Assembly: GCA_023255965.1 (NCBI GenBank)
Contig: JAGDWE010000062.1
Span: 1 to 8,397, forward strand
Length of the DNA: 8,397 nt
Origin: Desulfurococcales archaeon
GTDB lineage: Archaea; Thermoproteota; Thermoprotei_A; Sulfolobales; NBVN01
Direction: 5' to 3'
Of the stretch, positions 1 through 5,130 are shown piece by piece. The notes below the pieces were generated by a model. It saw only the letters and a list, made by a program, of their open reading frames with translations, was not told the DNA's origin and searched no databases. Made by a program: the position numbers and the translations under genes. Each line of letters starts with the position of its first letter. The first letter of the stretch is position 1.

Positions 1-71
1 TATTCACCATGCTAGTGCTCGATCCAATGCTTATAACAATTGTTAGACTTTCAATTCTATTTCAGATATTC
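1..71 (-). CRISPR. Edge of an inverted CRISPR array (one full repeat, one spacer, tail of a second repeat)
   Basis: Bases 48-71 are the exact reverse complement of the 24-nt repeat that makes up the plus-strand array starting at 406. Bases 1-5 (TATTC) match the last five bases of the same inverted repeat, which leaves a 42-nt spacer at 6-47, the usual size for the main array. The ATTGAAAG end (8-nt crRNA handle in this repeat class) faces left, so transcription would run leftward out of the window. The leader should lie just right of 71, but I see no TATA-like element within about 40 nt there. The array may continue beyond the window, or this may be an inverted leftover. The full repeat is certain; the second one rests on five bases. 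Confidence 0.85.
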
Positions 72-122
72 TTGTTCTCGCTTACACCAGAATTCAAGGC
101 TTACGCGCATCTGCCGGTTGAA

Positions 123-278
123 ATGGAGCTAGTTTACGCAATTGAGGATCCCGCGACAGTCGCATTATGTAGGGAGGAAGGAATAAGGACAGTTTACTTC
201 AGGCCCGCATGGATAGACGAGTACATAGCGCTGCTGTTTCCACGAGAGCGCAGAGGGCCCATACAGCCCATCGAGTAG
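123..278 (+). CDS. Doubtful small ORF, or 3' fragment of a gene, between the two CRISPR arrays
   Basis: This is a 51-codon frame from ATG 123. It stays open upstream through the inverted CRISPR repeat and spacer to ATG 9 (89 aa), but that N-terminal part is translated repeat and spacer and is not credible. A TTG at 72, directly next to the repeat, is another possible start. From about codon 72 onward the codons look crenarchaeal (AGG and AGA arginines, ATA isoleucines) and the peptide looks protein-like, with an EDPATVALCREEGIRTVYF segment followed by WIDEYIALLF. I do not recognise the family. No ribosome binding site precedes 123. It may be the C-terminal remnant of a gene cut by a rearrangement ending at the repeat, or chance. 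Confidence is low. Confidence 0.3.
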   Translation: MELVYAIEDPATVALCREEGIRTVYFRPAWIDEYIALLFPRERRGPIQPIE

Positions 279-405
279 ACTATGTATTTATTATATGTTG
301 CGACAGACCCCTCCCTCCTTTGAAAATTTTCTTCACCGCCCCACGCCGCCCCGCCCCGCCCCGCAATTTTTTAAAATCGCAAGCGCGCCAAGAGTTCTAT
401 TATAA
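279..405 (+). promoter_or_regulatory. CRISPR leader with TATA-like element and C-rich tract
   Basis: This AT/C-biased noncoding stretch ends at the first repeat of the plus array, where a leader is expected. A TATA-like run (TTTTTTAAAA, 367-376) would place transcription start at about 398-404, right before repeat 1 at 406. Before it are pyrimidine-rich DNA (307-318) and four CCCC tracts at 339-342, 349-352, 354-357 and 359-362. Leaders are where transcription begins and new spacers are added; that role is inferred from position and repeat polarity. Confidence 0.65.
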
Positions 406-765
406 GAATATCTGAAATAGAATTGAAAGTAACGGGCAAGGAAATGAGGGCCCTCCTGCCGAGCTCGGTCACCGAATATCTGAAATAGAATTGAAAGAAT
501 AGAGCGTATGTACCAGCCTCAAGCTGAACCTCAGGCGTGAATATCTGAAATAGAATTGAAAGATCTAAGCCTCACAATAGAGTTATACGCATTGTCGATA
601 TCGGAATATCTGAAATAGAATTGAAAGTGAACTTATCCGGATAGTCTTCCTCTAGGTCGCTCAACTCAGAATATCTGAAATAGAATTGAAAGCGAAGTAT
701 AGCTTAGTGCCGGAGTAGGCCCTAACCTTAGTTGCTGTGTAGAATATCTGAAATAGAATTGAAAG
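406..765 (+). CRISPR. CRISPR array, six identical 24-nt repeats and five spacers
   Basis: Repeats lie at 406-429, 474-497, 539-562, 604-627, 669-692 and 742-765. All six are identical over 24 nt, beginning GAATATCTG and ending ATTGAAAG. Spacers are 44, 41, 41, 41 and 49 nt. The ATTGAAAG 3' end is the 8-nt handle typical of crenarchaeal type I/III crRNAs, so the pre-crRNA runs left to right from the leader before 406. The last repeat shows none of the decay often seen at the trailer end. No cas gene is in the window, so processing and interference proteins must be encoded elsewhere. I recognise no spacer and find no match to one inside this window. Confidence 0.98.
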
Positions 766-903
766 TCTTAATACCGGTTTTATAATTTCCTTAATAATCT
801 CGATGACTTGTATGATACAGGTAGTAATTCACTTGATCGAGTTAAGGGCATATTTATATTTAAGGGTTTCATGTCTGTAAGTATACCACTAGGTGCATAG
901 GCA
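766..903 (+). promoter_or_regulatory. Trailer of the array and promoter of the 904 gene
   Basis: T-rich bases just past the last repeat (778-788, TTTTATAATTT) could end the pre-crRNA. Further on, an A/T run with TATTTATAT at 851-859 is a good TATA box, predicting transcription start near 880-885, about 20 nt before the TTG start at 904. GGTG at 892-895 lies 8 nt before that start and may pair with the 16S 3' end. Confidence 0.5.
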
Positions 904-1419
904 TTGAGCGAAATATCGCACTATAGCATCACATACAATTACATTCGACCTGATCATAATTACTTAGATAGTTTAACAAAGCATTTGATGCTGGCAGTGT
1001 TTGCTGCTATCTCTTTAAAGGAGGTAGGCGAGGACTATGGCGATTTAATACCTATAATAAGGTACTTAGTGTCCGAGCTCGTTATGGAAATTCACACTAA
1101 TGACTACGTTAACGGAATAGCTGAGGAACTAGGTAGCGCTATTAAGCTGAGACTTTGGGATCTGAAGGATGAATTCGAGCTGGTCGATTTAATTAACGAC
1201 GCGATCGATTTAAGTGCTAAGATTAAGGATGGATTAGAGGATCTTGCCCTAGCTAGGAGGGTATTAGGCAGCTTCATTAAGCTATTCTCGATAGATCTAA
1301 GCAAGTGCCCCATAATTAAAGATTTAATCGATAATGGTAAGCCATCTGCCATACTTCAGACCGTATTGGTCGGATTAATAATAGCAGTTGGCGGCATAAA
1401 CTACTACGGAAGTGGTTGA
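904..1419 (+). CDS. Hypothetical protein, 171 aa, mostly helical
   Basis: The family is not recognised. The TTG start at 904 follows an in-frame TAG at 898 and a TATA box at 851-859, so the frame cannot extend further upstream. The protein is leucine/isoleucine-rich with alternating acidic and hydrophobic residues, suggesting a bundle of amphipathic helices. A hydrophobic stretch near residues 149-166 (AILQTVLVGLIIAVGG) before a short polar tail could be a single C-terminal membrane anchor or a buried helix. There is no catalytic motif and only one cysteine. The stop overlaps the TTG start of the zinc-finger gene at 1416 (TTGA), so the two are probably translated together. It sits 138 nt after the CRISPR array, but a CRISPR role is only a guess from position. 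The frame is convincing as a gene; the function is unknown. Confidence 0.75.
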   Translation: MSEISHYSITYNYIRPDHNYLDSLTKHLMLAVFAAISLKEVGEDYGDLIPIIRYLVSELVMEIHTNDYVNGIAEELGSAIKLRLWDLKDEFELVDLINDAIDLSAKIKDGLEDLALARRVLGSFIKLFSIDLSKCPIIKDLIDNGKPSAILQTVLVGLIIAVGGINYYGSG

Positions 1420-1733
1420 TTTTGTCGAGGATAGACGTACTTTCCGAGAGGTTGATTGAGTTTGTAGCTAGGATTGCATCAAAAATTAGTTACGATCAGA
1501 GCAAGCTGAAGGCCATATCTGGCTCATCTATGTATAAGCTCGTCCTTAATTCTATAACGAGGGTTGCGGACTGGGTTTCTAATGAACACGACGGTCTGCT
1601 GTGGTGTAGATTATGCGAGAAGGGCCCTTTCACTAAGAGGGGGCTATATCTACATCTAGTTAGGGTACACAGCTATGAAATTAAGAATTTAATTGAGGAA
1701 GAACTAAGGAGGGAGTTGAGGATAAATACGTAG
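1416..1733 (+). CDS. C2H2 zinc-finger protein, about 105 aa
   Basis: A classical single zinc finger lies in the C-terminal half: C64-x2-C67-x12-H80-x4-H85, with an aromatic (F72) and a leucine (L77) at the usual core positions. This fold normally binds DNA, RNA or protein. Before it is a helical region of about 60 residues; after it is a charged helix (EEELRRELR) that may dimerise or touch nucleic acid. The start may be TTG 1416, overlapping the stop of the preceding gene, or TTG 1422 two codons later. The overlap marks a two-gene operon with the 171-aa protein. Small single-finger C2H2 proteins are frequent in crenarchaeal viruses, plasmids and CRISPR-adjacent regions, so a regulator or mobile-element origin is possible. 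The finger is seen directly; its target is unknown. Confidence 0.8.
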   Translation: MILSRIDVLSERLIEFVARIASKISYDQSKLKAISGSSMYKLVLNSITRVADWVSNEHDGLLWCRLCEKGPFTKRGLYLHLVRVHSYEIKNLIEEELRRELRINT

Positions 1734-1740
1734 CTGATTA

Positions 1741-1923
1741 CTACAACTTCCTCCCCATACTAAATGGGGTTCCTGCAAGGAGGTTTAAGGCTACACCCCA
1801 TCGACTTAACCCCGCGCCTGGTCTTAGGTACATCGTCCTACCCATTAAGGACTCGGAGCTATAGGTATCACTTACTACTACCTCGGAGGCATTAATGCAC
1901 ACCTCCATGTACTTATTAAGCAT
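1741..1923 (-). pseudogene. Probable right-end remnant of an IS200/IS605 tnpB element
   Basis: This 60-codon minus-strand frame ends in AGTPFSMGRKL. Its DNA just before the stop is a hairpin (CCCCAT 1753-1758 with ATGGGG 1764-1769) flanked on the minus strand by GGAA before and AGGAAGT after. That layout, AACCCC-loop-GGGGAGGA(A/T)GT, resembles the right end of IS200/IS605 elements, where the tnpB 3' end overlaps the guide (omega/re) RNA scaffold and the element terminates. The peptide reading (PGAGLSRWGVALN then AGTPFSMG) would be the very C-terminus of TnpB. The RuvC motifs and zinc finger of TnpB are missing, and no start or left end is seen, so this would be a dead fragment. Upstream on the minus strand, an in-frame stop at 1927-1929 closes it. 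The assignment rests on resemblance and is moderate at best. Confidence 0.45.
1753..1769 (-). repeat. Hairpin at the putative IS200/IS605 right end
   Basis: CCCCAT/ATGGGG forms a perfect 6-bp stem with a 5-nt loop. On the minus strand it is followed by AGGAAGTTG. In IS200/IS605 elements such a hairpin is bound by TnpA and forms the 3' end of the TnpB guide RNA. Here that role is inferred. Confidence 0.5.
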
Positions 1924-1931
1924 TACTTAAT

Positions 1932-1950
1932 GGCGGCCTCGAGGCCCGCC
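1932..1950. repeat. Near-perfect GC-rich inverted repeat
   Basis: GGCGG-CCTCGAGG-C-CCGCC is a 19-nt palindrome with one extra base, centred on CTCGAG. It lies beside the tnpB-like remnant, in otherwise AT-rich noncoding DNA (1924-2108) where I see no gene. It could be a hairpin or a protein-binding site; there is no evidence which. Confidence 0.5.
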
Positions 1951-2108
1951 GACATTAAATTCATCGGCAAGATCAAGGAGGAGAAAAGGAGCTTATAATC
2001 GTATATACTTGTTGGTCATACAGGGATGGAGTAGATCATCTAATCACTTTTGGAGTCATCAATCATCCCAAGATATTTGTTTTAGTAGTTAAAAATAAAT
2101 TTATTTAG

Positions 2109-2198
2109 TGCCGCCGCGGGGATTCGAACCCCGGACCTCCGGATCTCCCAGGGCTACCGTATGAGTCCGGCGCTCTAACCAGACTAAGCTACGGCGGC
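2109..2198 (-). tRNA. tRNA-Met (elongator, anticodon CAT) with a 15-nt intron
   Basis: Full cloverleaf on the minus strand: acceptor GCCGCCG (2198-2192) pairs with CGGCGGC (2116-2110), discriminator A at 2109, anticodon stem CCGGA/TCCGG, T arm CGGGG-TTCGAAT-CCCCG. The spliced loop is CTCATAA with anticodon CAT. The intron is 2145-2159 at the standard 37/38 site and fits a perfect bulge-helix-bulge: CTCA of the loop pairs with TGGG of the intron, with three-base bulges TA|C and AG|A. The anticodon stem lacks the GGG/CCC pairs of initiator tRNA, so this is the elongator. An Ile2 (CAT) tRNA is less likely given the ACTCATA..ATCCGGAGGTC body. CCA is not encoded. Confidence 0.96.
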
Positions 2199-2224
2199 AC
2201 CACATATAAATTGACCTCTGTGGA

Positions 2225-2230
2225 TTTAAA
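2225..2230 (-). promoter_or_regulatory. TATA box of tRNA-Met, overlapping the lysS stop
   Basis: TTTAAA is about 27-32 nt before the tRNA 5' end at 2198, the spacing expected for archaeal transcription start at or near the tRNA. It overlaps the stop codon of lysS, so the tRNA can be made both from its own promoter and by readthrough from lysS. A second AT run at 2204-2211 is too close to the tRNA to serve. Confidence 0.55.
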
Positions 2231-3710
2231 TCTTTGATAGCACGTCGTTCACTATTTCCTTAAACCTACGCACACCTAGTATCTTAATAAATTTCCCAAG
2301 CCTAGGACCCCTTGGTTTCCCAAGCAATGTTATATATATAGATTTGAATAATTCCGACGGATCCACACCCCTTCTTCTGGCTACTTCATAAACGGTATTA
2401 TGGATTTCTACATCACTCATGAATTCCGTAATCAGGTTAGCGAATTCAGATATTAACTCCCTCATATTAGGTGGAGGTGGTGTTGGCTTTAATTGAATAT
2501 CGTAATCCTCAGGGATCATGCCCGCCCTTATCAATTCCTCAACGTATGGCACCAAGTCATCTACTGTTTCCTCATCCTTAATTAACTCCTTAATCAACCC
2601 CCAGTCCCTGTATATCTGGTAATAAACAAGTAATTCGCTAAACGACGTCCTCCATTTAATTCCTCCGCTAAATTCCCACGCCTTTAATTGTTTTAAGTTT
2701 TGGTATCTTCCATCACCTACCGATTTATACTCGTCATATAATGATAGAATGTATTTGGGGTCAAGCCTTAAATTCCGGTTCTCCTCTAAATCATGCTTAA
2801 GTAGGAAGTACTTAATCACCGCTGGATGTAATATTCGCATAATCTCTGACAAAGCGCCGATGCCCTTGCTTTTACTCATCTTCTTACCTTCTATCAGCAC
2901 AAATCCGAATTTGAATCCTATGGGAGGTTCCTTATTAAAAATCAATTTATGGACGGCTTGAGCTGTATCCCATGAGCCTCCCTTTGTAAAGTGATCTACG
3001 CCCCCACCCTCTATATCAACCCCTAGGAAATCCTGCCGCGACGGCCAGTCGAGCCTCCAAAGCAATTTCCATTCATGACTTTCTATGTTCATAGCACCTT
3101 CGTATCCACAGAATTCGCATCTATACTTTATGGTATCATCTTCAAACGCTAGAACCGTTGTTAAGTCGTTTCTTCTGCACTTACCGCATATGGGTTTCAC
3201 CACTCCCTTCCAATCATTAGGTAATTTCCTAAGTGAAGTCCTCTCTAATACTTCCTTAACATCGTTTAGAACGGAGTAATATAACCTAGCGTAGTCGTCA
3301 TACCATCCCTCTCTATATAGTACATCAGCTGTTAATATCTCATCGAATTCTATATTTAGTTTTTTCGTCATATCCACGATTTCGTCGAGGAAATGGTAAC
3401 CATAGCTGCTATGGCAGCCATAAGGATCCATTACCATGCATAGAGGCCTCCCAATAAAGTCCTTTAATTCCTTGAAATTACTTAACTGAGCTGGAATGCT
3501 ATCTAGCGAGTCCATAGTATCAGCTACAAATATGAAATGAGCCTTACGTCCATGTAATCTAATTGCCTTAGATATGGTGTATGGTATTAGCAATTCCATA
3601 ATAGTACCCATATGAGCAGGGCCTGAGGTGGTTAGTCCTGAAGCCACTATATAGAACTCTCTATCCCTCGACTTAAACACCATACTTACAAGCTCGTCGA
3701 CCCACGACAA
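2226..3710 (-). CDS. lysS: Lysyl-tRNA synthetase, class I (archaeal type)
   Basis: This enzyme charges tRNA-Lys with lysine using ATP in the cytoplasm. It belongs to class I, unlike the class II LysRS of most bacteria and eukaryotes. Landmarks: the HIGH-like motif HMGT at residues 33-36 after TTSGPA, a zinc-type knuckle C175-x2-C178 and C198-x2-C201, the conserved WKLLWRLDWPSR block (214-225), and the KMSKS loop at 277-281. The C-terminal third is the helical tRNA-binding domain. At 494 aa it is near the family's usual length, so it is intact. The start is TTG 3710; a nearby ATG at 3714-3712 is out of frame. A TATA element at 3746-3753 implies a short leader. Intron-bearing tRNA-Met follows directly on the same strand. 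Confidence 0.97.
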   Translation of the reverse strand: MSWVDELVSMVFKSRDREFYIVASGLTTSGPAHMGTIMELLIPYTISKAIRLHGRKAHFIFVADTMDSLDSIPAQLSNFKELKDFIGRPLCMVMDPYGCHSSYGYHFLDEIVDMTKKLNIEFDEILTADVLYREGWYDDYARLYYSVLNDVKEVLERTSLRKLPNDWKGVVKPICGKCRRNDLTTVLAFEDDTIKYRCEFCGYEGAMNIESHEWKLLWRLDWPSRQDFLGVDIEGGGVDHFTKGGSWDTAQAVHKLIFNKEPPIGFKFGFVLIEGKKMSKSKGIGALSEIMRILHPAVIKYFLLKHDLEENRNLRLDPKYILSLYDEYKSVGDGRYQNLKQLKAWEFSGGIKWRTSFSELLVYYQIYRDWGLIKELIKDEETVDDLVPYVEELIRAGMIPEDYDIQLKPTPPPPNMRELISEFANLITEFMSDVEIHNTVYEVARRRGVDPSELFKSIYITLLGKPRGPRLGKFIKILGVRRFKEIVNDVLSKI

Positions 3711-3745
3711 CCATGATCCCTAGTGTAAGGTATACCGTATGTTGC

Positions 3746-3753
3746 TTAATAAA
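3746..3753 (-). promoter_or_regulatory. TATA box of lysS
   Basis: TTTATTAA, preceded on the minus strand by the purine-rich GGAAA expected of a BRE. It predicts transcription start near 3722-3727, about 12-17 nt before the TTG start at 3710. No strong Shine-Dalgarno sequence lies between them. Confidence 0.5.
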
Positions 3754-3860
3754 TTTCCTATATCAATAGCTTTCATCGAGCCGTTACGACGTCCTCAGGC
3801 GAATTTAGAAATGTTAAGCTATTTAAGTTATCTACTAAAACAAGGCGGTACTTAGGTCAA

Positions 3861-3868
3861 TATAAAAA
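3861..3868 (+). promoter_or_regulatory. TATA box of tRNA-Gln
   Basis: TATAAAAA in an AT-rich run upstream of the tRNA at 3901. It predicts transcription start at about 3888-3893, giving a short 5' leader for RNase P to remove. An alternative AT run at 3881-3890 would start inside the tRNA and is less likely. Confidence 0.5.
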
Positions 3869-3900
3869 TTAATAAGCTAAAAATTAAATAAGTTACTCGA

Positions 3901-4020
3901 AGCCGGGTCGTCTAGCGGCCAAGGATGCGGGGCAGGTTTACGGGGTACCGTAAGCACCCGAGTCTGGACTTAAAGGGGAGAGCCCCCGTGACCGGGGTTC
4001 GAATCCCCGCCCGGCTACCA
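3901..4020 (+). tRNA. tRNA-Gln (anticodon CTG) with two introns, CCA encoded
   Basis: Acceptor AGCCGGG (3901-3907) pairs perfectly with CCCGGCT (4010-4016). Discriminator is A4017 and CCA is encoded at 4018-4020. T arm is CGGGG-TTCGAAT-CCCCG and anticodon stem CGGGG (3928-3932) with CCCCG (3984-3988). The 51 nt between the stem halves hold a 7-nt loop plus 44 nt of intron. Best solution: intron 1 at 3934-3962 (29 nt, position 32/33) and intron 2 at 3968-3982 (15 nt, position 37/38), leaving loop CTCTGGC. Both sites make a four-pair bulge-helix-bulge: CGGG (3928-3931) with CCCG (3957-3960), and CTCT of the half-spliced loop with GGAG (3977-3980). Intron 1 also has the hairpin TTTACGG/CCGTAAG. 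The A1-U72 pair fits Gln. Confidence 0.92.
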
Positions 4021-4076
4021 TAAAGATGGCATAGTTCATTAACTACCATCAGATCGCCATCGATACTTAATTAATA

Positions 4077-4084
4077 CTTAAAAA
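4077..4084 (+). promoter_or_regulatory. TATA box of 5S rRNA
   Basis: ACTTAAAA (4077-4084), just after CTTAATTAAT, lies 24-31 nt before the 5S 5' end, so the 5S gene appears to have its own promoter. The TTAAATATAC run at 4095-4104 is too near the RNA start to be the TATA box. Confidence 0.5.
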
Positions 4085-4107
4085 CCCGCTATGTTAAATA
4101 TACTATT

Positions 4108-4234
4108 GGCGGCCCCGACCATAGCGGTTAGGAAACACCCGGACTCATCAGAACCCGGAAGTTAAGCTAACCGCGTTAGGTTGGGCTGTGAGGTCCGCGA
4201 GGCCTCGCAGCCCACCTAAGTCGGGGTCCCGCCC
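4108..4234 (+). rRNA. 5S ribosomal RNA
   Basis: This is the RNA of the large ribosomal subunit central protuberance. The conserved loop B/C region is plain: CATAGCGG, then GAAACACCCGG and CAGAACCCGGAAGTTAAGC. Ends are set by helix I: GGCGG (4108-4112) pairs with CCGCC (4229-4233), and CCCCGAC (4113-4119) with GTCGGGG (4220-4226), with two unpaired bases between on the 3' side. The G-CGAG-rich helix IV/V arm at 4182-4215 is GC-rich, as in hyperthermophiles. It stands alone here, with no 16S or 23S nearby, as in many crenarchaea where 5S is unlinked. Ends are accurate to a few bases. Confidence 0.96.
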
Positions 4235-4523
4235 TCAGGATCTTCGAATGCCCTAAATTAAGTCCTGGGCTTCTCCCCGCATTAAGGGGTGATGGCCTTC
4301 GGTTGTAATGAACGGTTTTAAGGGTATTTTAGTAGTGGTTGGTACTACGGGAGTGATAATAGCTGGTGGGGCATGTAGATAGCGCCGCTACAGGCTCCTT
4401 AACGAGCACGAGCACTAGCGTATTCAAGTCCGATGCAAACCATTATAACTAAAGCATCAGAAGCAAGTTTAATAAAACAATAAATCGCCTCTACGTCAGG
4501 ATCATTTACCTACCGAATATTAG
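4235..4523. other. Noncoding stretch between 5S rRNA and the 175-aa gene
   Basis: There is no convincing gene. A short hairpin with CCCC/GGGG arms (4274-4282 region, TTCTCCCCGC-ATTAA-GGGGTGATGG) vaguely resembles an IS200/IS605 right end on the plus strand, without any tnpB-like peptide. ATG 4308 opens a 24-codon frame to 4382 with a hydrophobic core (ILVVVGTTGVIIAGG), possibly a tiny membrane peptide, but no ribosome site lies at proper distance. The remainder shows no pattern I can name. Confidence 0.4.
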
Positions 4524-5051
4524 TTAAGGATTACATAAATCTCTCAAAATATTAAGAACTATCTTAGTCAACTTTAAATCCGCACCCTCACCGCACTTTA
4601 CATCGTACCCATACGTTGTACATCTAGGCGTTATCACCGATACACCATTAATCCCGCATACTCCTTTAGCTGGTGGCAATTCGTTGTTGGGTTCTAATAA
4701 TATGTAAATGCTATTAGATGGTAAAACCCTAGATATAGTTATCGATTTAGGAGTCGTACCGAAGGTTCTAATTAACTCCCTAATACCTTCAGATACAACC
4801 TTTAGATCCATTATTGAGAGCATTTTCAATAAATCATCAGTAAATTCTCCTAGAGCGAGATTAATGTAAATCTCAGCTACATTATTCGTCAACCTCAAAT
4901 CAAATATTATTTTATTTGATTTACAGACAGCTAGATATTTAACTTCATTAGTTACCGAAGTTATGATCTCTGAGCCGTTAAATAGTCTATGAAGGCACTC
5001 CTTAACTCCATTTACATCAACCTCTAGTTCCTTAAGTAATCTCATCAACAT
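4524..5051 (-). CDS. Hypothetical protein, 175 aa
   Basis: The family is not recognised. It looks soluble: alternating strands and helices, no signal peptide, no membrane segment. Two hydrophobic strand-like segments (IIFDLRL at 48-54; IYILLEP at 115-121) and helices at 70-97 and 160-172 suggest an alpha/beta fold. Cysteines at 132, 144, 153 and 173 cluster in the last quarter but do not form a CxxC pair, so disulphides are as likely as a metal site. The start is ATG 5051; ATG 5045 two codons on is an alternative. A TATA box (TTTTTAAA, 5086-5093) lies 35-42 nt upstream, implying a short leader. It is the second of two minus-strand genes after the 76-aa ORF, but the 79-nt gap and own TATA box argue for separate transcription. 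Confidence 0.75.
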   Translation of the reverse strand: MLMRLLKELEVDVNGVKECLHRLFNGSEIITSVTNEVKYLAVCKSNKIIFDLRLTNNVAEIYINLALGEFTDDLLKMLSIMDLKVVSEGIRELIRTFGTTPKSITISRVLPSNSIYILLEPNNELPPAKGVCGINGVSVITPRCTTYGYDVKCGEGADLKLTKIVLNILRDLCNP

Positions 5052-5085
5052 CGTTCATACCCAACTATACTAGGACCATCAATAG

Positions 5086-5093
5086 TTTAAAAA
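5086..5093 (-). promoter_or_regulatory. TATA box of the 175-aa gene
   Basis: TTTTTAAA on the minus strand. It predicts transcription start near 5062-5066, about 12 nt before ATG 5051. Confidence 0.5.
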
Positions 5094-5130
5094 TGATTTA
5101 GGTGAGTTCAACGTATATCAAGACCTGTCG

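Noticed and set aside
9..122. N-terminal part of an 89-aa frame starting at ATG 9
   Set aside because: It is the translation of a CRISPR spacer and an inverted repeat, so the frame's being open there is coincidental.
72..160. Leader for the inverted array similar to the plus-strand leader
   Set aside because: The reverse complement of 72-160 shares no visible similarity with 320-405 and has no TATA-like run at the right distance.
1104..1352. 82-aa minus-strand frame
   Set aside because: Antisense shadow of the 171-aa gene; low-complexity serine/leucine translation.
1849..1998. Plus frame with AHLHVLI resembling the HUH motif of IS200 TnpA
   Set aside because: No start codon at a sensible place, no catalytic tyrosine helix, and the surrounding TnpA motifs are missing; the likeness is too short.
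2000..2108. Box C/D RNA with TGATGA-like words
   Set aside because: ATGA-type words occur on the minus strand but no CTGA box follows at proper spacing.
2749..3279. Two plus-strand frames of 64-70 aa
   Set aside because: Antisense shadows inside lysS, whose motifs are unmistakable.
3901..4020. tRNA-Glu or a single-intron reading of this tRNA
   Set aside because: A single canonical intron leaves A rather than T at position 33. The two-intron solution gives correct loop size, T33, and two good bulge-helix-bulge motifs with anticodon CTG.
4265..4290. Second IS200/IS605-like right end near the CCCC/GGGG hairpin
   Set aside because: Only a four-pair stem, with no TnpB-like peptide on either side. 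Mentioned but not called.
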